Origin: Arundinibacter roseus
GTDB lineage: Bacteria > Bacteroidota > Bacteroidia > Cytophagales > Spirosomataceae
DNA length: 64,000 nt
Assembly (NCBI RefSeq): GCF_004348825.1
Contig: NZ_SMJU01000005.1
Coordinates: 124,001-188,000, forward strand
Direction: 5' to 3'
Part shown: positions 16,709 through 25,076 of the stretch, in pieces
Layout: every line of letters starts with the position of its first letter
How positions within the stretch are numbered: the first letter of the stretch is position 1
Notes under the pieces: model-generated
What the model was told of the DNA's origin: nothing
Databases searched by the model: none
What the model saw: only the letters and a program-made list of their open reading frames with translations
Position numbers and translations under genes: made by a program

Positions 16709-18037
16709 TCAGTAGAGAACAAAAATCCCTTCGGTCAAATAATAGATCAGGTACAACAACGATACCAGAAGTATGGAGCCCACGCCCGTTGCCAGTAAGA
16801 AGCCGGATTTTTTTTGAATGGTTTCCAAACCAACGTATAGCAACCAAAGGATCGGGAAAAAAGCCTGCAAAAGCAAGCGTGATTGAAAACACACCCATAC
16901 GTCGTATTTCAGCCCGGCCATCAGTACCAAAATCAGACTAAGTACAAGCATGGAAATCCAGGCAGCTTCTTCTAATCTCTTGGCAAATAAAGCAGAATTA
17001 AGATTTTTAAAGGTAAATAGAAAAGAAAACGAGGAAATCGTTTTCCTGGCAAACCCAAGTAAAATCAAAAGTGTAGGCACCAACCCGGCCATATAAATCA
17101 GGCTTCCCATGTACTTGAAGGAGGTTTGGGAACCCAGTTCGAACCCATTGAAAGGCTCCATGTATTTATACCAAAAGGTTGCATAAAACAAAATTGAATA
17201 TAAATGTTCCAGATAAAAATCCCCTTCAAAAAAAGTAGGATTTAAAAGCAATCGTTTAAAATCAAACAAAAGGAAGCTTTTAATACCAATGTAACTACCA
17301 GCAGGCATATATTGAAAGAACTCAATATTGTGCACGATGAATCGTCCTTCGGCCAGATAATTTTCAAAAAATTTGTAAGAACCAACGCTGCAAAAAAGCA
17401 GGCAAAAAACAAAAACACGAAAAAATATTCGTCCGAAAGTCAATTCTTTTTTCCATAGTGAAAGCCCAACAACCGCAACCAACGGCGGTGCAAAAGCAAG
17501 AAAAGTACCCTTCGTAAGTAACCCTAAGCCTAATAAAATAGCAAGTAGTATCTCCTTTGACTGCGACGGCTTACGGATGTACTGATGCAAATACAGAAAA
17601 AGCAGGCTCCCCAAAAAGAACGCCAATGTATCGTTTGAAACGTACAAAGAAAAAGTAACCAACGAATGCAAAAATACAGCAAGCAGAAAAGAAACATTTC
17701 TTAAAGCATTGTTTTTAAACAACTTAATACACAATAAATACAATACATAGAGGTTACCTATGGAAAGGATTAAAGAAAAAAGCTGAGTTACTTTTTGGGA
17801 TGAAAACTCATCCATTAAAAAAAATGGCGCAGCTAACAAATAGTATAAAGGAGGATGCATGGCGCAAAACGCTTCCCGAGAGAGAGGAAGACGTCCTTTT
17901 GTAACCAAAAAATTAATAATTTCACCATGTGCATCAACTCCAAATGGAGGTAATGTAACGAATAGGAAAATTCTTAATGCTATTCCCAGCAAGAGGAAAT
18001 AGTACAGCGTAGAATTTTCCTTGAAAAAGCCAATCAA
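16709..18037 (-). CDS. GT39-like polytopic membrane glycosyltransferase
   Basis: 442 residues with about ten to twelve membrane segments. The first periplasmic loop carries an acidic residue (D35 in PFGVDAHGE), as in GT-C transferases such as ArnT and protein O-mannosyltransferases, and a HPPLYYLL motif (61-68) follows. GT-C enzymes move a sugar from a polyprenyl-phosphate donor to a periplasmic acceptor. The acceptor is unknown. Located directly upstream of the GT2 gene; the two probably work in series on an envelope glycan or protein. AT-rich compared with its neighbours. Confidence 0.75.
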   Translation of the reverse strand: MIGFFKENSTLYYFLLLGIALRIFLFVTLPPFGVDAHGEIINFLVTKGRLPLSREAFCAMHPPLYYLLAAPFFLMDEFSSQKVTQLFSLILSIGNLYVLYLLCIKLFKNNALRNVSFLLAVFLHSLVTFSLYVSNDTLAFFLGSLLFLYLHQYIRKPSQSKEILLAILLGLGLLTKGTFLAFAPPLVAVVGLSLWKKELTFGRIFFRVFVFCLLFCSVGSYKFFENYLAEGRFIVHNIEFFQYMPAGSYIGIKSFLLFDFKRLLLNPTFFEGDFYLEHLYSILFYATFWYKYMEPFNGFELGSQTSFKYMGSLIYMAGLVPTLLILLGFARKTISSFSFLFTFKNLNSALFAKRLEEAAWISMLVLSLILVLMAGLKYDVWVCFQSRLLLQAFFPILWLLYVGLETIQKKSGFLLATGVGSILLVSLLYLIYYLTEGIFVLY

Positions 18038-18081
18038 AAGAAGATAAATTAAATATTCAAATGAAAATGTTATACAATTGG

Positions 18082-18089
18082 CAAAGTTA
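18082..18089 (-). promoter_or_regulatory. Candidate -7 box for the GT39-GT2 unit
   Basis: On the minus strand TAACTTTG, a TAnnTTTG match 45-52 bp before the GT39-like start codon. No -33 element is evident. Confidence 0.3.
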
Positions 18090-18256
18090 TAGAATAAATT
18101 TCAGAACCGGATTACCGAAAATGTGAAAACACACGCAAGGAAAAAATTAACATACTCCAAAATCCTAAAAAATTTATGTAATTCAAGTTTACATAAAACC
18201 AAAAACAAAGTTTCGATTTTTCTTAGTAATATTGAAAGAAAAAAACGCTTACATCA

Positions 18257-19252
18257 TTGATCACTGAAACGCGAGCCTACGCCCGAGCCGGGCTTTTGGG
18301 CAATCCCTCGGACGGATTTTATGGAAAAACGATTTCCATTTCGGTCCGGAATTTTGGCACTTCCATCTCGCTGTACGAATCGCCGGAACTTCATATTGAG
18401 CCTCAGCCTCAGGACAGTAGTACGTTCAAGAGCATCTATCACCTGCGAGACTCTGTTACGATGCTGGGTTACAACGGCGGGATTCCACTGATTAAAGCCG
18501 GGATCAAGAAGTTTACCGACTTTTGTGAAAAGAACAGCATCCGTCTTCCCAATCGAAACTTCACGGTACGGTACCGTTCGTCCATTCCGCGACAGGTCGG
18601 AATGTCCGGGTCAAGTGCCATTGTGGTAGCGCTGTTTCGGGCGCTCATGCAGTTTTATAAGGTAGAGATTCCCCTGGAAATTCTGCCGCAACTCGTCATG
18701 ACTTCCGAAACCGAAGAACTTGGTATCACGGCGGGTTTGCAGGACCGTGTCATTCAATGTTACGAAGGATGCGTTTTTATGGATTTTGACCAAAAATTGA
18801 TTGAAAATCAGGGACATGGCTACTACGAACGTATACCACCGCACACACTGCCAAAACTTTACGTAGCCTACAATACCAACCTGAGCAAAGTATCAGGGAA
18901 GGTACATAGTGATGTACGTGCGCGCTTTGACCGGGGCGAACCCGAAGTAATCCAAACGCTGGGACAAATTGCCAACTGCGCCGCCGAAGGTCATAAAGCG
19001 TTGCTTGAAGGAAGAACGGAAGATTTGCATGAGTTAATGAATCAAAACTTTGATCTTCGTTGTCAAATCTATACAGTATCTGAATCCAATAAAGAGCTTG
19101 TACAGGCGGCCCGCGACTGCGGTGCGTCAGCCAAATTTGCCGGCTCCGGCGGTACCATCATCGGAACCTACCGCGACGATGATATGCTGAATAAACTCTT
19201 TGTAAAATTAAGACAATACAATGCCCGCGTGATCAAGCCATTCGTGGTTTGA
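18257..19252 (+). CDS. GHMP-family sugar kinase, glucuronokinase-like
   Basis: 331 residues. GHMP motifs: N-terminal ARAGLLGNPSDGFYGKTISI, the ATP-binding loop PRQVGMSGSSAIV (~111-123) and the C-terminal GASAKFAGSGGTIIG. The ATP loop and the N-terminus resemble plant glucuronokinase, which makes glucuronate-1-phosphate, but other anomeric sugar kinases are possible. The start is TTG at 18257: there is no in-frame ATG upstream, and the conserved N-terminus begins right there. The next gene, 114 bp on, encodes a sugar-1-phosphate uridylyltransferase, so the pair would turn a free sugar into a UDP-sugar. Confidence 0.8.
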   Translation: MITETRAYARAGLLGNPSDGFYGKTISISVRNFGTSISLYESPELHIEPQPQDSSTFKSIYHLRDSVTMLGYNGGIPLIKAGIKKFTDFCEKNSIRLPNRNFTVRYRSSIPRQVGMSGSSAIVVALFRALMQFYKVEIPLEILPQLVMTSETEELGITAGLQDRVIQCYEGCVFMDFDQKLIENQGHGYYERIPPHTLPKLYVAYNTNLSKVSGKVHSDVRARFDRGEPEVIQTLGQIANCAAEGHKALLEGRTEDLHELMNQNFDLRCQIYTVSESNKELVQAARDCGASAKFAGSGGTIIGTYRDDDMLNKLFVKLRQYNARVIKPFVV

Positions 19253-19366
19253 TTACGGCATATCATGCAAGATTGTTGGGTTATTATACAATTATTTAAA
19301 CTTCTACGGCATCGGAATTGACGTAATTTATGATTCGATGCCCGCAACTAATGTACCGATATACTT

Positions 19367-20230
19367 ATGATTCGTAAAGCCGTAATACCCGCCGCCGGAC
19401 TTGGAACGCGCTTTTTGCCAGCCACCAAATCAATGCCCAAAGAAATGCTGCCGATTATCGACATCCCCACCATACAGTACGTGGTGCAGGAAGCTGTCGA
19501 TTCGGGCATTGAGGATATTTTGATTATTTCGGGCAAAGGCAAGCGTGCCATTGAGGACCATTTTGACCGGAATTTTGAACTCGAAGCTCGTCTCGAAGAA
19601 AAGGAAGATCAGGCATGGCATACCGAAATGCGCCGATTGGCCGATATGGCAAACATCCATTTTGTGAGACAAAAAGAGGCCAACGGCCTGGGTGATGCCA
19701 TTTATTACGCCCGACACCACGTGGGCAACGAGCCCTTTGCGGTTTTGCTTGGCGATACCATCATGGATTCGGTCATCCCCGTGACGCAGCAGCTTATGGA
19801 TACGTACGAGCAATACGGCGGCTCGGTGATTGCGGTAGAAGAAGTCCCTACCGACAAAGTAGACCGTTACGGAATAGTAGGCGGAACGGCGCTGAGTGAC
19901 AGCATCCTGGAACTCAGTACACTCATCGAAAAACCAGCTATTGGCTCTGCACCGTCCAATTTGGCCATTGCCGGACGATACATTCTTTCACCCGAAATTT
20001 TCCAGGCAATTGAGCAAACACCGAAAGGGAAAGGCGGTGAGATTCAGCTGACCGACTCTATGTTGCTGCTGCTTCGCCGGGAAAATATCTATGCCCACCG
20101 CATCGAAGGCAAGCGTCATGATATTGGCAATAAGCTCGACTTCCTGAAAACAACCGTAGAATTTGCTTTGAAGAGAAAAGAATTTGCCGCGCCGTTTCGT
20201 AAATTTTTAGAAGAAATTTTGCAGAAATAA
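19367..20230 (+). CDS. UTP--sugar-1-phosphate uridylyltransferase (GalU-like)
   Basis: 287 residues, the usual GalU length. N-terminal nucleotidyltransferase signature AAGLGTRFLPATKSMPKEML, VLLGDTIMD with the metal-binding Asp, VDRYGIVGG, LIEKP and a C-terminal region with GGEIQLTDSM and GKRHDIGNKLDFLKTTVE. The family makes UDP-glucose from UTP and glucose-1-phosphate in the cytoplasm. The position behind a glucuronokinase-like gene suggests that UDP-glucuronate may be a product, but the sequence alone does not separate the two. Ends at a bidirectional hairpin. Confidence 0.9.
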   Translation: MIRKAVIPAAGLGTRFLPATKSMPKEMLPIIDIPTIQYVVQEAVDSGIEDILIISGKGKRAIEDHFDRNFELEARLEEKEDQAWHTEMRRLADMANIHFVRQKEANGLGDAIYYARHHVGNEPFAVLLGDTIMDSVIPVTQQLMDTYEQYGGSVIAVEEVPTDKVDRYGIVGGTALSDSILELSTLIEKPAIGSAPSNLAIAGRYILSPEIFQAIEQTPKGKGGEIQLTDSMLLLLRRENIYAHRIEGKRHDIGNKLDFLKTTVEFALKRKEFAAPFRKFLEEILQK

Positions 20231-20248
20231 CCGTCAGCTGTTCCTGAA

Positions 20249-20315
20249 AACCTTATCCTTTTTCATAGAGAGGCTTGTCGCCCGAGTAATTATGAAAAGA
20301 GGATAAGGTTTTTTT
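20249..20315. terminator. Bidirectional terminator between galU-like and DUF819 genes
   Basis: AACCTTATCC...CATA (20249-20267) pairs with TATG...GGATAAGGTT (20291-20310) through about 18 bp with one bulge, followed by T7 on the plus strand. Confidence 0.7.
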
Positions 20316-20318
20316 GTA

Positions 20319-21458
20319 CTACCTCAGCCACTCCGCCAGCAAAAGCCCTGCGTAGGTACCGATGCCATTGCCAAGCGTACCCACCAAAATAGCCGGAAGC
20401 TGAAGATCCGGTCGGCCCAGGCTGCGAGCGAGGGCAAGCGCCGAGCTGGACCCCCCAATATTTGCCTGCGAAGCAACCGCCACGGCGTCCCAATCTTGAC
20501 GAAAAAGTCGGGCAAAACCAAAAAGTACCAGCGCATGAATGCCCACAATCAGCCCGATGATTCCGAGTAACCAAAGCGCCAAAGTACCGTTTTGCCAAAG
20601 TGCAGCCAAATCACAATAGGCACCGATGACCGACAAAAACAGGTAGATCATAAAAAGGCCAAGTACCCGACTCCCGCGCAGCCGACCAATCGCAGGAACC
20701 TGTGCCAAAATCAGGGCCAGCGTGGTGAGCACCATAATGGGTGAAATAACCGGGAAAGCTTCGTTAATCACATTCGCACAAGTGAATGCTCCGAAGGCCA
20801 ATGCCATCAACAGTGAAATATCGAGTGGATGAATCGTTTCAGTTTCGTCAAATGAATTGTTTGGCACTGCCTCTTCTCCCAGGTTCTCTAAGGGCACATT
20901 CTTCTTTTTTCCCATAATGGCGGGCAACGCCAGCGTTACAATCATCCAAAGCGCGGTGATGATATTATCAGCAGCAGTTACAGCCGCAAAAAGTACGCCT
21001 TCGCGGGCAACGTTGTATTGAATGGCCAGCGCATTGAAATTAATGCTGCCGCCAATGTAGGTGCCCGTAAGCATGCCGGCAATAGCGAAATGGCTTTCGC
21101 CGAGATGTGAAGCCGCATCCAATCCCTTCATAGCTACCAGCACTCCCACCACTGTTCCGAATCCTCCCAGCAAAAAAAGTCCGATCATAACCGGACCTGC
21201 ACGCCGGATACTTTTGAGATTTACACTCAACATTAGAAAAAAAATGGACAAAGGCGCTACATACGAAAAGATGGCGTCGTAGGCAGGCTCGGACTGTGAG
21301 CCCGTGGGAATAAGCCCAATATTAGCTACAAAAGCTGTTAGCAAAATAACCAGTAGAGCCGTGCCGATGGGACGGAAAAATGGTTTTCGGGATAACCATT
21401 CGCAAAAGGCCACTGTGAGGCATAAAATGGTAATGACAAAGAGTGTGTGCGTGTTCAT
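20319..21458 (-). CDS. DUF819 family membrane protein
   Basis: 379 residues with about ten membrane segments; ATG at 21458. Stretches typical of DUF819 (PF05684): FSYVAPLSIFFLMLSVNLKS, GTYIGGSINFNALAIQYN and, near the C-terminus, SQANIGGSSSALALARSLGR with LPAILVGTLGNGIGTYAG. The inverted GGS-containing segments suggest a transporter-like fold with two related halves. Substrate and function are unknown. Single gene. Confidence 0.85.
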   Translation of the reverse strand: MNTHTLFVITILCLTVAFCEWLSRKPFFRPIGTALLVILLTAFVANIGLIPTGSQSEPAYDAIFSYVAPLSIFFLMLSVNLKSIRRAGPVMIGLFLLGGFGTVVGVLVAMKGLDAASHLGESHFAIAGMLTGTYIGGSINFNALAIQYNVAREGVLFAAVTAADNIITALWMIVTLALPAIMGKKKNVPLENLGEEAVPNNSFDETETIHPLDISLLMALAFGAFTCANVINEAFPVISPIMVLTTLALILAQVPAIGRLRGSRVLGLFMIYLFLSVIGAYCDLAALWQNGTLALWLLGIIGLIVGIHALVLFGFARLFRQDWDAVAVASQANIGGSSSALALARSLGRPDLQLPAILVGTLGNGIGTYAGLLLAEWLR

Positions 21459-21671
21459 GCGTTCAAAAAAAAGCGGGTTTTGAGGACGTAACCAATATAT
21501 GAAAAAAATAAAGCAGCTCTACTTAATTGATGTAAAAACATCTTTTTAAAAATTCCCCGCAGAATCTGTCTTGGGAATGTAGGACCAAATTTCTACCTTG
21601 ATAAAAAGTTTTAAAAAATCATTTTAACCTACTTAATCGAGTTTGTACCTACCCATTCTTACCAAAAAATC

Positions 21672-23159
21672 ATGAATAAAAAGCTCTGCCTATCTTTTAT
21701 CTGGCTCTTGATCTGGGTCGGGGCGCATGCCCAAAACCGCCTGCCTCAGGTAGACACCGACGTTGTTACCAAAGATCAGGTTACGATCAAAGGAAAAAGA
21801 ATTCCGTACTCGGCTACGGCCGGTACACAGCCCGTCTGGAACGAAGCCGGGCAAGCCATCGCCAGTTTGTTTTATGTGTATTATGAGCGTACCGACGTTA
21901 CTGATCGCGCCTCACGGCCGTTGGTCATTTCGTTTAATGGCGGCCCCGGCGCTGCTTCCTGTTGGATGCATATCGGCTACACCGGTCCCAAACGGCTGCT
22001 GATCGACGACGAAGGTTATCCCGTGCAGCCCTACGGAATTCAGGAAAACCCACATTCTATTCTGGATGTGGCCGATATTGTGTACGTGGAGCCGGTCAAT
22101 ACCGGGTTTTCGCGGATGCTTTCTGACACGATTTCCAAGGCTACTTTTTTTGGGGTAAATGCCGATATAAAATACCTTGCCGAATGGCTCAACACCTTCG
22201 TAAGCCGTAAAAACCGCTGGCCTTCCCCCAAGTATTTGGTGGGCGAAAGCTACGGAACCAACCGCGTGTCGGGCCTGTCGCTGGAACTGCAAAACTCACA
22301 TTGGATGTACCTCAATGGCGTGGTGCTGGTGTCGCCTACGGGGCTGGGCATTGAGCGCGGCGTACCCGTCGAAGCGGCCAATTTTCTACCTTACTATGCC
22401 GCCACGGCCTGGTACCACAAAGCGCTGCCGGCAGATCTGCAACAGAAAGATCTCGTCGATATTTTACCTGAAATAGAGAAGTTTACCATCAATGAGTTGA
22501 TTCCGGCAATCACCAAAGGCGGCTACTTAGACCCCGCCGCCCGAAAGCAGATGGCGGCACGGATGGCGCGCTATTCAGGACTTTCTGAGAAAGTAATTCT
22601 GGAACATAACCTGATGGTTCCACCAGCCTTTTTCTGGAAAGAACTCCTGCGCGACAAAGGCTTTACCGTTGGCAGGCTCGACTCCCGCTACCTCGGCATC
22701 GACCGGGCAGGGGCCGGCATGGGACCCGACTACTCGCCTGAGTATACGTCCTGGCAACATTCGTTTACGCCTGCCATCAACTACTATTTGCGCGAAGTGC
22801 TGAATTATAAAACAGACCTCGATTATTTTATTGCCGGACAAACCCGGCCGTGGAGCCGCGAAGGTGCCAACACCGACCGTACCGGCGAAAACCTCCGACA
22901 GGCAATGGCGCAGAATCCCTATCTGCATGTGCTCATTCAGTCGGGCTACTACGATGGAGCCTGTGACTATTTCAATGCCAAGTACGACATGTGGCACATT
23001 GATCCGAGCGGAAAAATGAAGGATCGTTTTGAATGGAAAGGCTACCGAAGCGGGCACATGATGTACCTGCGGCAGGAAGATGTGATTACGTCCAATGAAG
23101 ACATTCGGGCGTTTATTCTAAAAACTTTGCCCAAGCCCGATCAACCTGCCCGATACTGA
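21672..23159 (+). CDS. Secreted S10 family serine carboxypeptidase-like peptidase
   Basis: 495 residues with a signal peptide (cleavage near AHAQ at 21). The S10 alpha/beta-hydrolase triad is visible: S193 in GESYGT, D428 in GYYDGACD and H462 in RSGHMMYLR; the oxyanion-hole stretch is SFNGGPGAAS. Serine carboxypeptidases remove C-terminal residues, often at acid pH. Acts in the periplasm or outside. It is followed 69 bp later by a close paralogue with the same spacing between catalytic residues. Confidence 0.92.
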   Translation: MNKKLCLSFIWLLIWVGAHAQNRLPQVDTDVVTKDQVTIKGKRIPYSATAGTQPVWNEAGQAIASLFYVYYERTDVTDRASRPLVISFNGGPGAASCWMHIGYTGPKRLLIDDEGYPVQPYGIQENPHSILDVADIVYVEPVNTGFSRMLSDTISKATFFGVNADIKYLAEWLNTFVSRKNRWPSPKYLVGESYGTNRVSGLSLELQNSHWMYLNGVVLVSPTGLGIERGVPVEAANFLPYYAATAWYHKALPADLQQKDLVDILPEIEKFTINELIPAITKGGYLDPAARKQMAARMARYSGLSEKVILEHNLMVPPAFFWKELLRDKGFTVGRLDSRYLGIDRAGAGMGPDYSPEYTSWQHSFTPAINYYLREVLNYKTDLDYFIAGQTRPWSREGANTDRTGENLRQAMAQNPYLHVLIQSGYYDGACDYFNAKYDMWHIDPSGKMKDRFEWKGYRSGHMMYLRQEDVITSNEDIRAFILKTLPKPDQPARY

Positions 23160-23228
23160 GGCATTTTCCTGATTACTGGTTAAACACTCATTTTAACTCC
23201 TGGTTTGATTTCTTTTCCTGAAAAATAT

Positions 23229-24770
23229 ATGAAAAAAATTCTCTTACTGCTTTTTATTTTTTTGATAAAAACAGCGAACACCAACGCGCAAAAACCGGCC
23301 ACTCCGCCCGCCCCAAAGACTGCACCATCTAGTACAAATTCTGTAAAGCTGGAAATGGATTCCACGCTCTCGACGAGCCACGTGGTCACGATCAAGGGCG
23401 TGAAAGTGCCTTATACCGCCAAGGTAGGAACCCAACCCGTGTGGGACGAAAACGGCAAGGTCATAGCCGGTGTTTTTTATACGTATTATGAGCGTACGGA
23501 CGTAAAAGATCGTGTCAATCGCCCATTGGTTATTTCGTTTAATGGCGGGCCGGGCACTGCTTCGGTTTGGATGCATTTGGCCTATACTGGCCCCAAGCTT
23601 CTCAACATCGACAGCGAAGGCTACCCGCTGCAACCCTATACCGTGAAGGACAACCCGAATTCGATTCTGGACGTTGCCGATATTATTTTCATTGATCCTG
23701 TCAATACCGGCTACTCGCGCATGGCTGATCCCAAAGGCCCTAAATCAAAGTTTTTTGGGGTAAATGTAGATATTAAGTACCTCGCCGACTGGATCAGCAC
23801 GTTTGTGAGCCGTCAGAACCGCTGGCTTTCGCCTAAGTTTATTATTGGGGAAAGCTACGGCACCAACCGCGTGTCCGGGCTGGCACTGGAACTGCAAAAT
23901 GCCAAATGGATGTACCTCAACGGCGTGATTCTGGTGTCGCCGACCAACCTCGGCATTGATCGCAACGGCCCCGTGGGAGCCGCCAACATGCTTCCCTACT
24001 ACGCCGCTACGGCCTGGTTTCATAAAGTTTTACCGACTGAACTTCAACAGAAAGATCTGGTAGATATGCTGCCCGAGGTAGAAAACTTTACGACCAATGA
24101 GCTGATTCCGGCGCTGGCGATGGGTGGATTTCTGGAACCCCAAAAGAAGAAAGAAATAGCCGCACGCATTGCCCGCTATTCGGGGCTTTCAGAAAAAGTG
24201 GTGCTGGAACATAATCTGCAAATTCCCGTCAATTTTTTCTGGAAAGAACTCCTCCGCGACAAAGGCTTTACCATCGGGCGGCTCGACTCGCGCTATCTTG
24301 GCATCGACCGGCAGGATGCCGGCGAGCGGCCCGACTATTCTCCCGAACTTACTTCCTGGCTGCATTCGTTTACGCCCCCGATCAACTACTACTTCCGGGA
24401 AGTGCTGGGGTACAAAACAGACCTGAAATATTTCATGTTCGGGCCGGTATATCCGTGGTCACGGTCGGGAGAAAACACAGACCGAACCGGTGAGAACCTG
24501 CGGCAGGCTATGGCACAAAATCCGTCGCTGCATTTGCTGGTGCAGTCGGGCTACTACGACGGAGCCTGTGATTATTTCAATGCCCAAAACAACATGTGGC
24601 AAATGGACCCGGCCGGCCGGCTCAAAGATCGTATGGACTGGAAGGGCTACCGAAGCGGGCACATGATGTACCTGCGGCAGGAAGACCTGATTTCGGCCAA
24701 TGAGGATATTCGGAAGTTTGTGCAAAAAGCACTACCCAAACCCGGACAGCCGATTAAGTATAACAGGTAA
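23229..24770 (+). CDS. Secreted S10 family serine carboxypeptidase-like peptidase, second copy
   Basis: 513 residues from ATG 23229 (MKKILLLLFIFLIK signal peptide; the GTG/ATG options further up add no leader). Triad S209 (GESYGT), D444 (GYYDGACD) and H478 (RSGHMMYLR): all three are shifted by exactly 16 residues from the upstream copy, caused by a Pro/Thr/Ser-rich linker after the signal peptide. The bodies are closely similar throughout, so this is a tandem duplication. The copy ends at its own hairpin terminator. Different peptide preferences of the two copies are possible but cannot be read. Confidence 0.92.
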   Translation: MKKILLLLFIFLIKTANTNAQKPATPPAPKTAPSSTNSVKLEMDSTLSTSHVVTIKGVKVPYTAKVGTQPVWDENGKVIAGVFYTYYERTDVKDRVNRPLVISFNGGPGTASVWMHLAYTGPKLLNIDSEGYPLQPYTVKDNPNSILDVADIIFIDPVNTGYSRMADPKGPKSKFFGVNVDIKYLADWISTFVSRQNRWLSPKFIIGESYGTNRVSGLALELQNAKWMYLNGVILVSPTNLGIDRNGPVGAANMLPYYAATAWFHKVLPTELQQKDLVDMLPEVENFTTNELIPALAMGGFLEPQKKKEIAARIARYSGLSEKVVLEHNLQIPVNFFWKELLRDKGFTIGRLDSRYLGIDRQDAGERPDYSPELTSWLHSFTPPINYYFREVLGYKTDLKYFMFGPVYPWSRSGENTDRTGENLRQAMAQNPSLHLLVQSGYYDGACDYFNAQNNMWQMDPAGRLKDRMDWKGYRSGHMMYLRQEDLISANEDIRKFVQKALPKPGQPIKYNR

Positions 24771-24800
24771 TTTAACCTTTCTTTAAATAAGACAATTTTT

Positions 24801-24847
24801 GAGCGGTGCTGTATCTCAACATTGGGATGCAGCACCGCTCTTTTTTT
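24801..24847 (+). terminator. Intrinsic terminator after the S10 pair
   Basis: GAGCGGTGCTG (24801-24811) pairs perfectly with CAGCACCGCTC (24830-24840), followed by seven T. Confidence 0.9.
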
Positions 24848-25076
24848 GATTGTTTATTGGGCAAAAAAATTATTTTTAATAAAAAAATAAAAAAACGCAA
24901 CCGATTCCGGGAACGTTTGCGTCAAAAAATCACTGCAAAATCTAATAAAAAGTTTTTTTATTTCAATTATTCCTCTTAAAATCAATCTAGCTAAGTCGTC
25001 TAAAATCCAGAAAGAATTAAGCTTAATTCTCAAATAAATACAACCTCTTTCGACTATCTTAACCCTAAAACCTCCC
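24848..25076. other. AT-rich intergenic region before the GH3 gene
   Basis: 229 bp, very AT-rich, with no convincing gene. One short hairpin (ACGCAA 24895-24900 with TTGCGT 24917-24922) has a T run on the minus strand, so it could stop antisense transcription. No full TAnnTTTG box was found. Confidence 0.4.
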
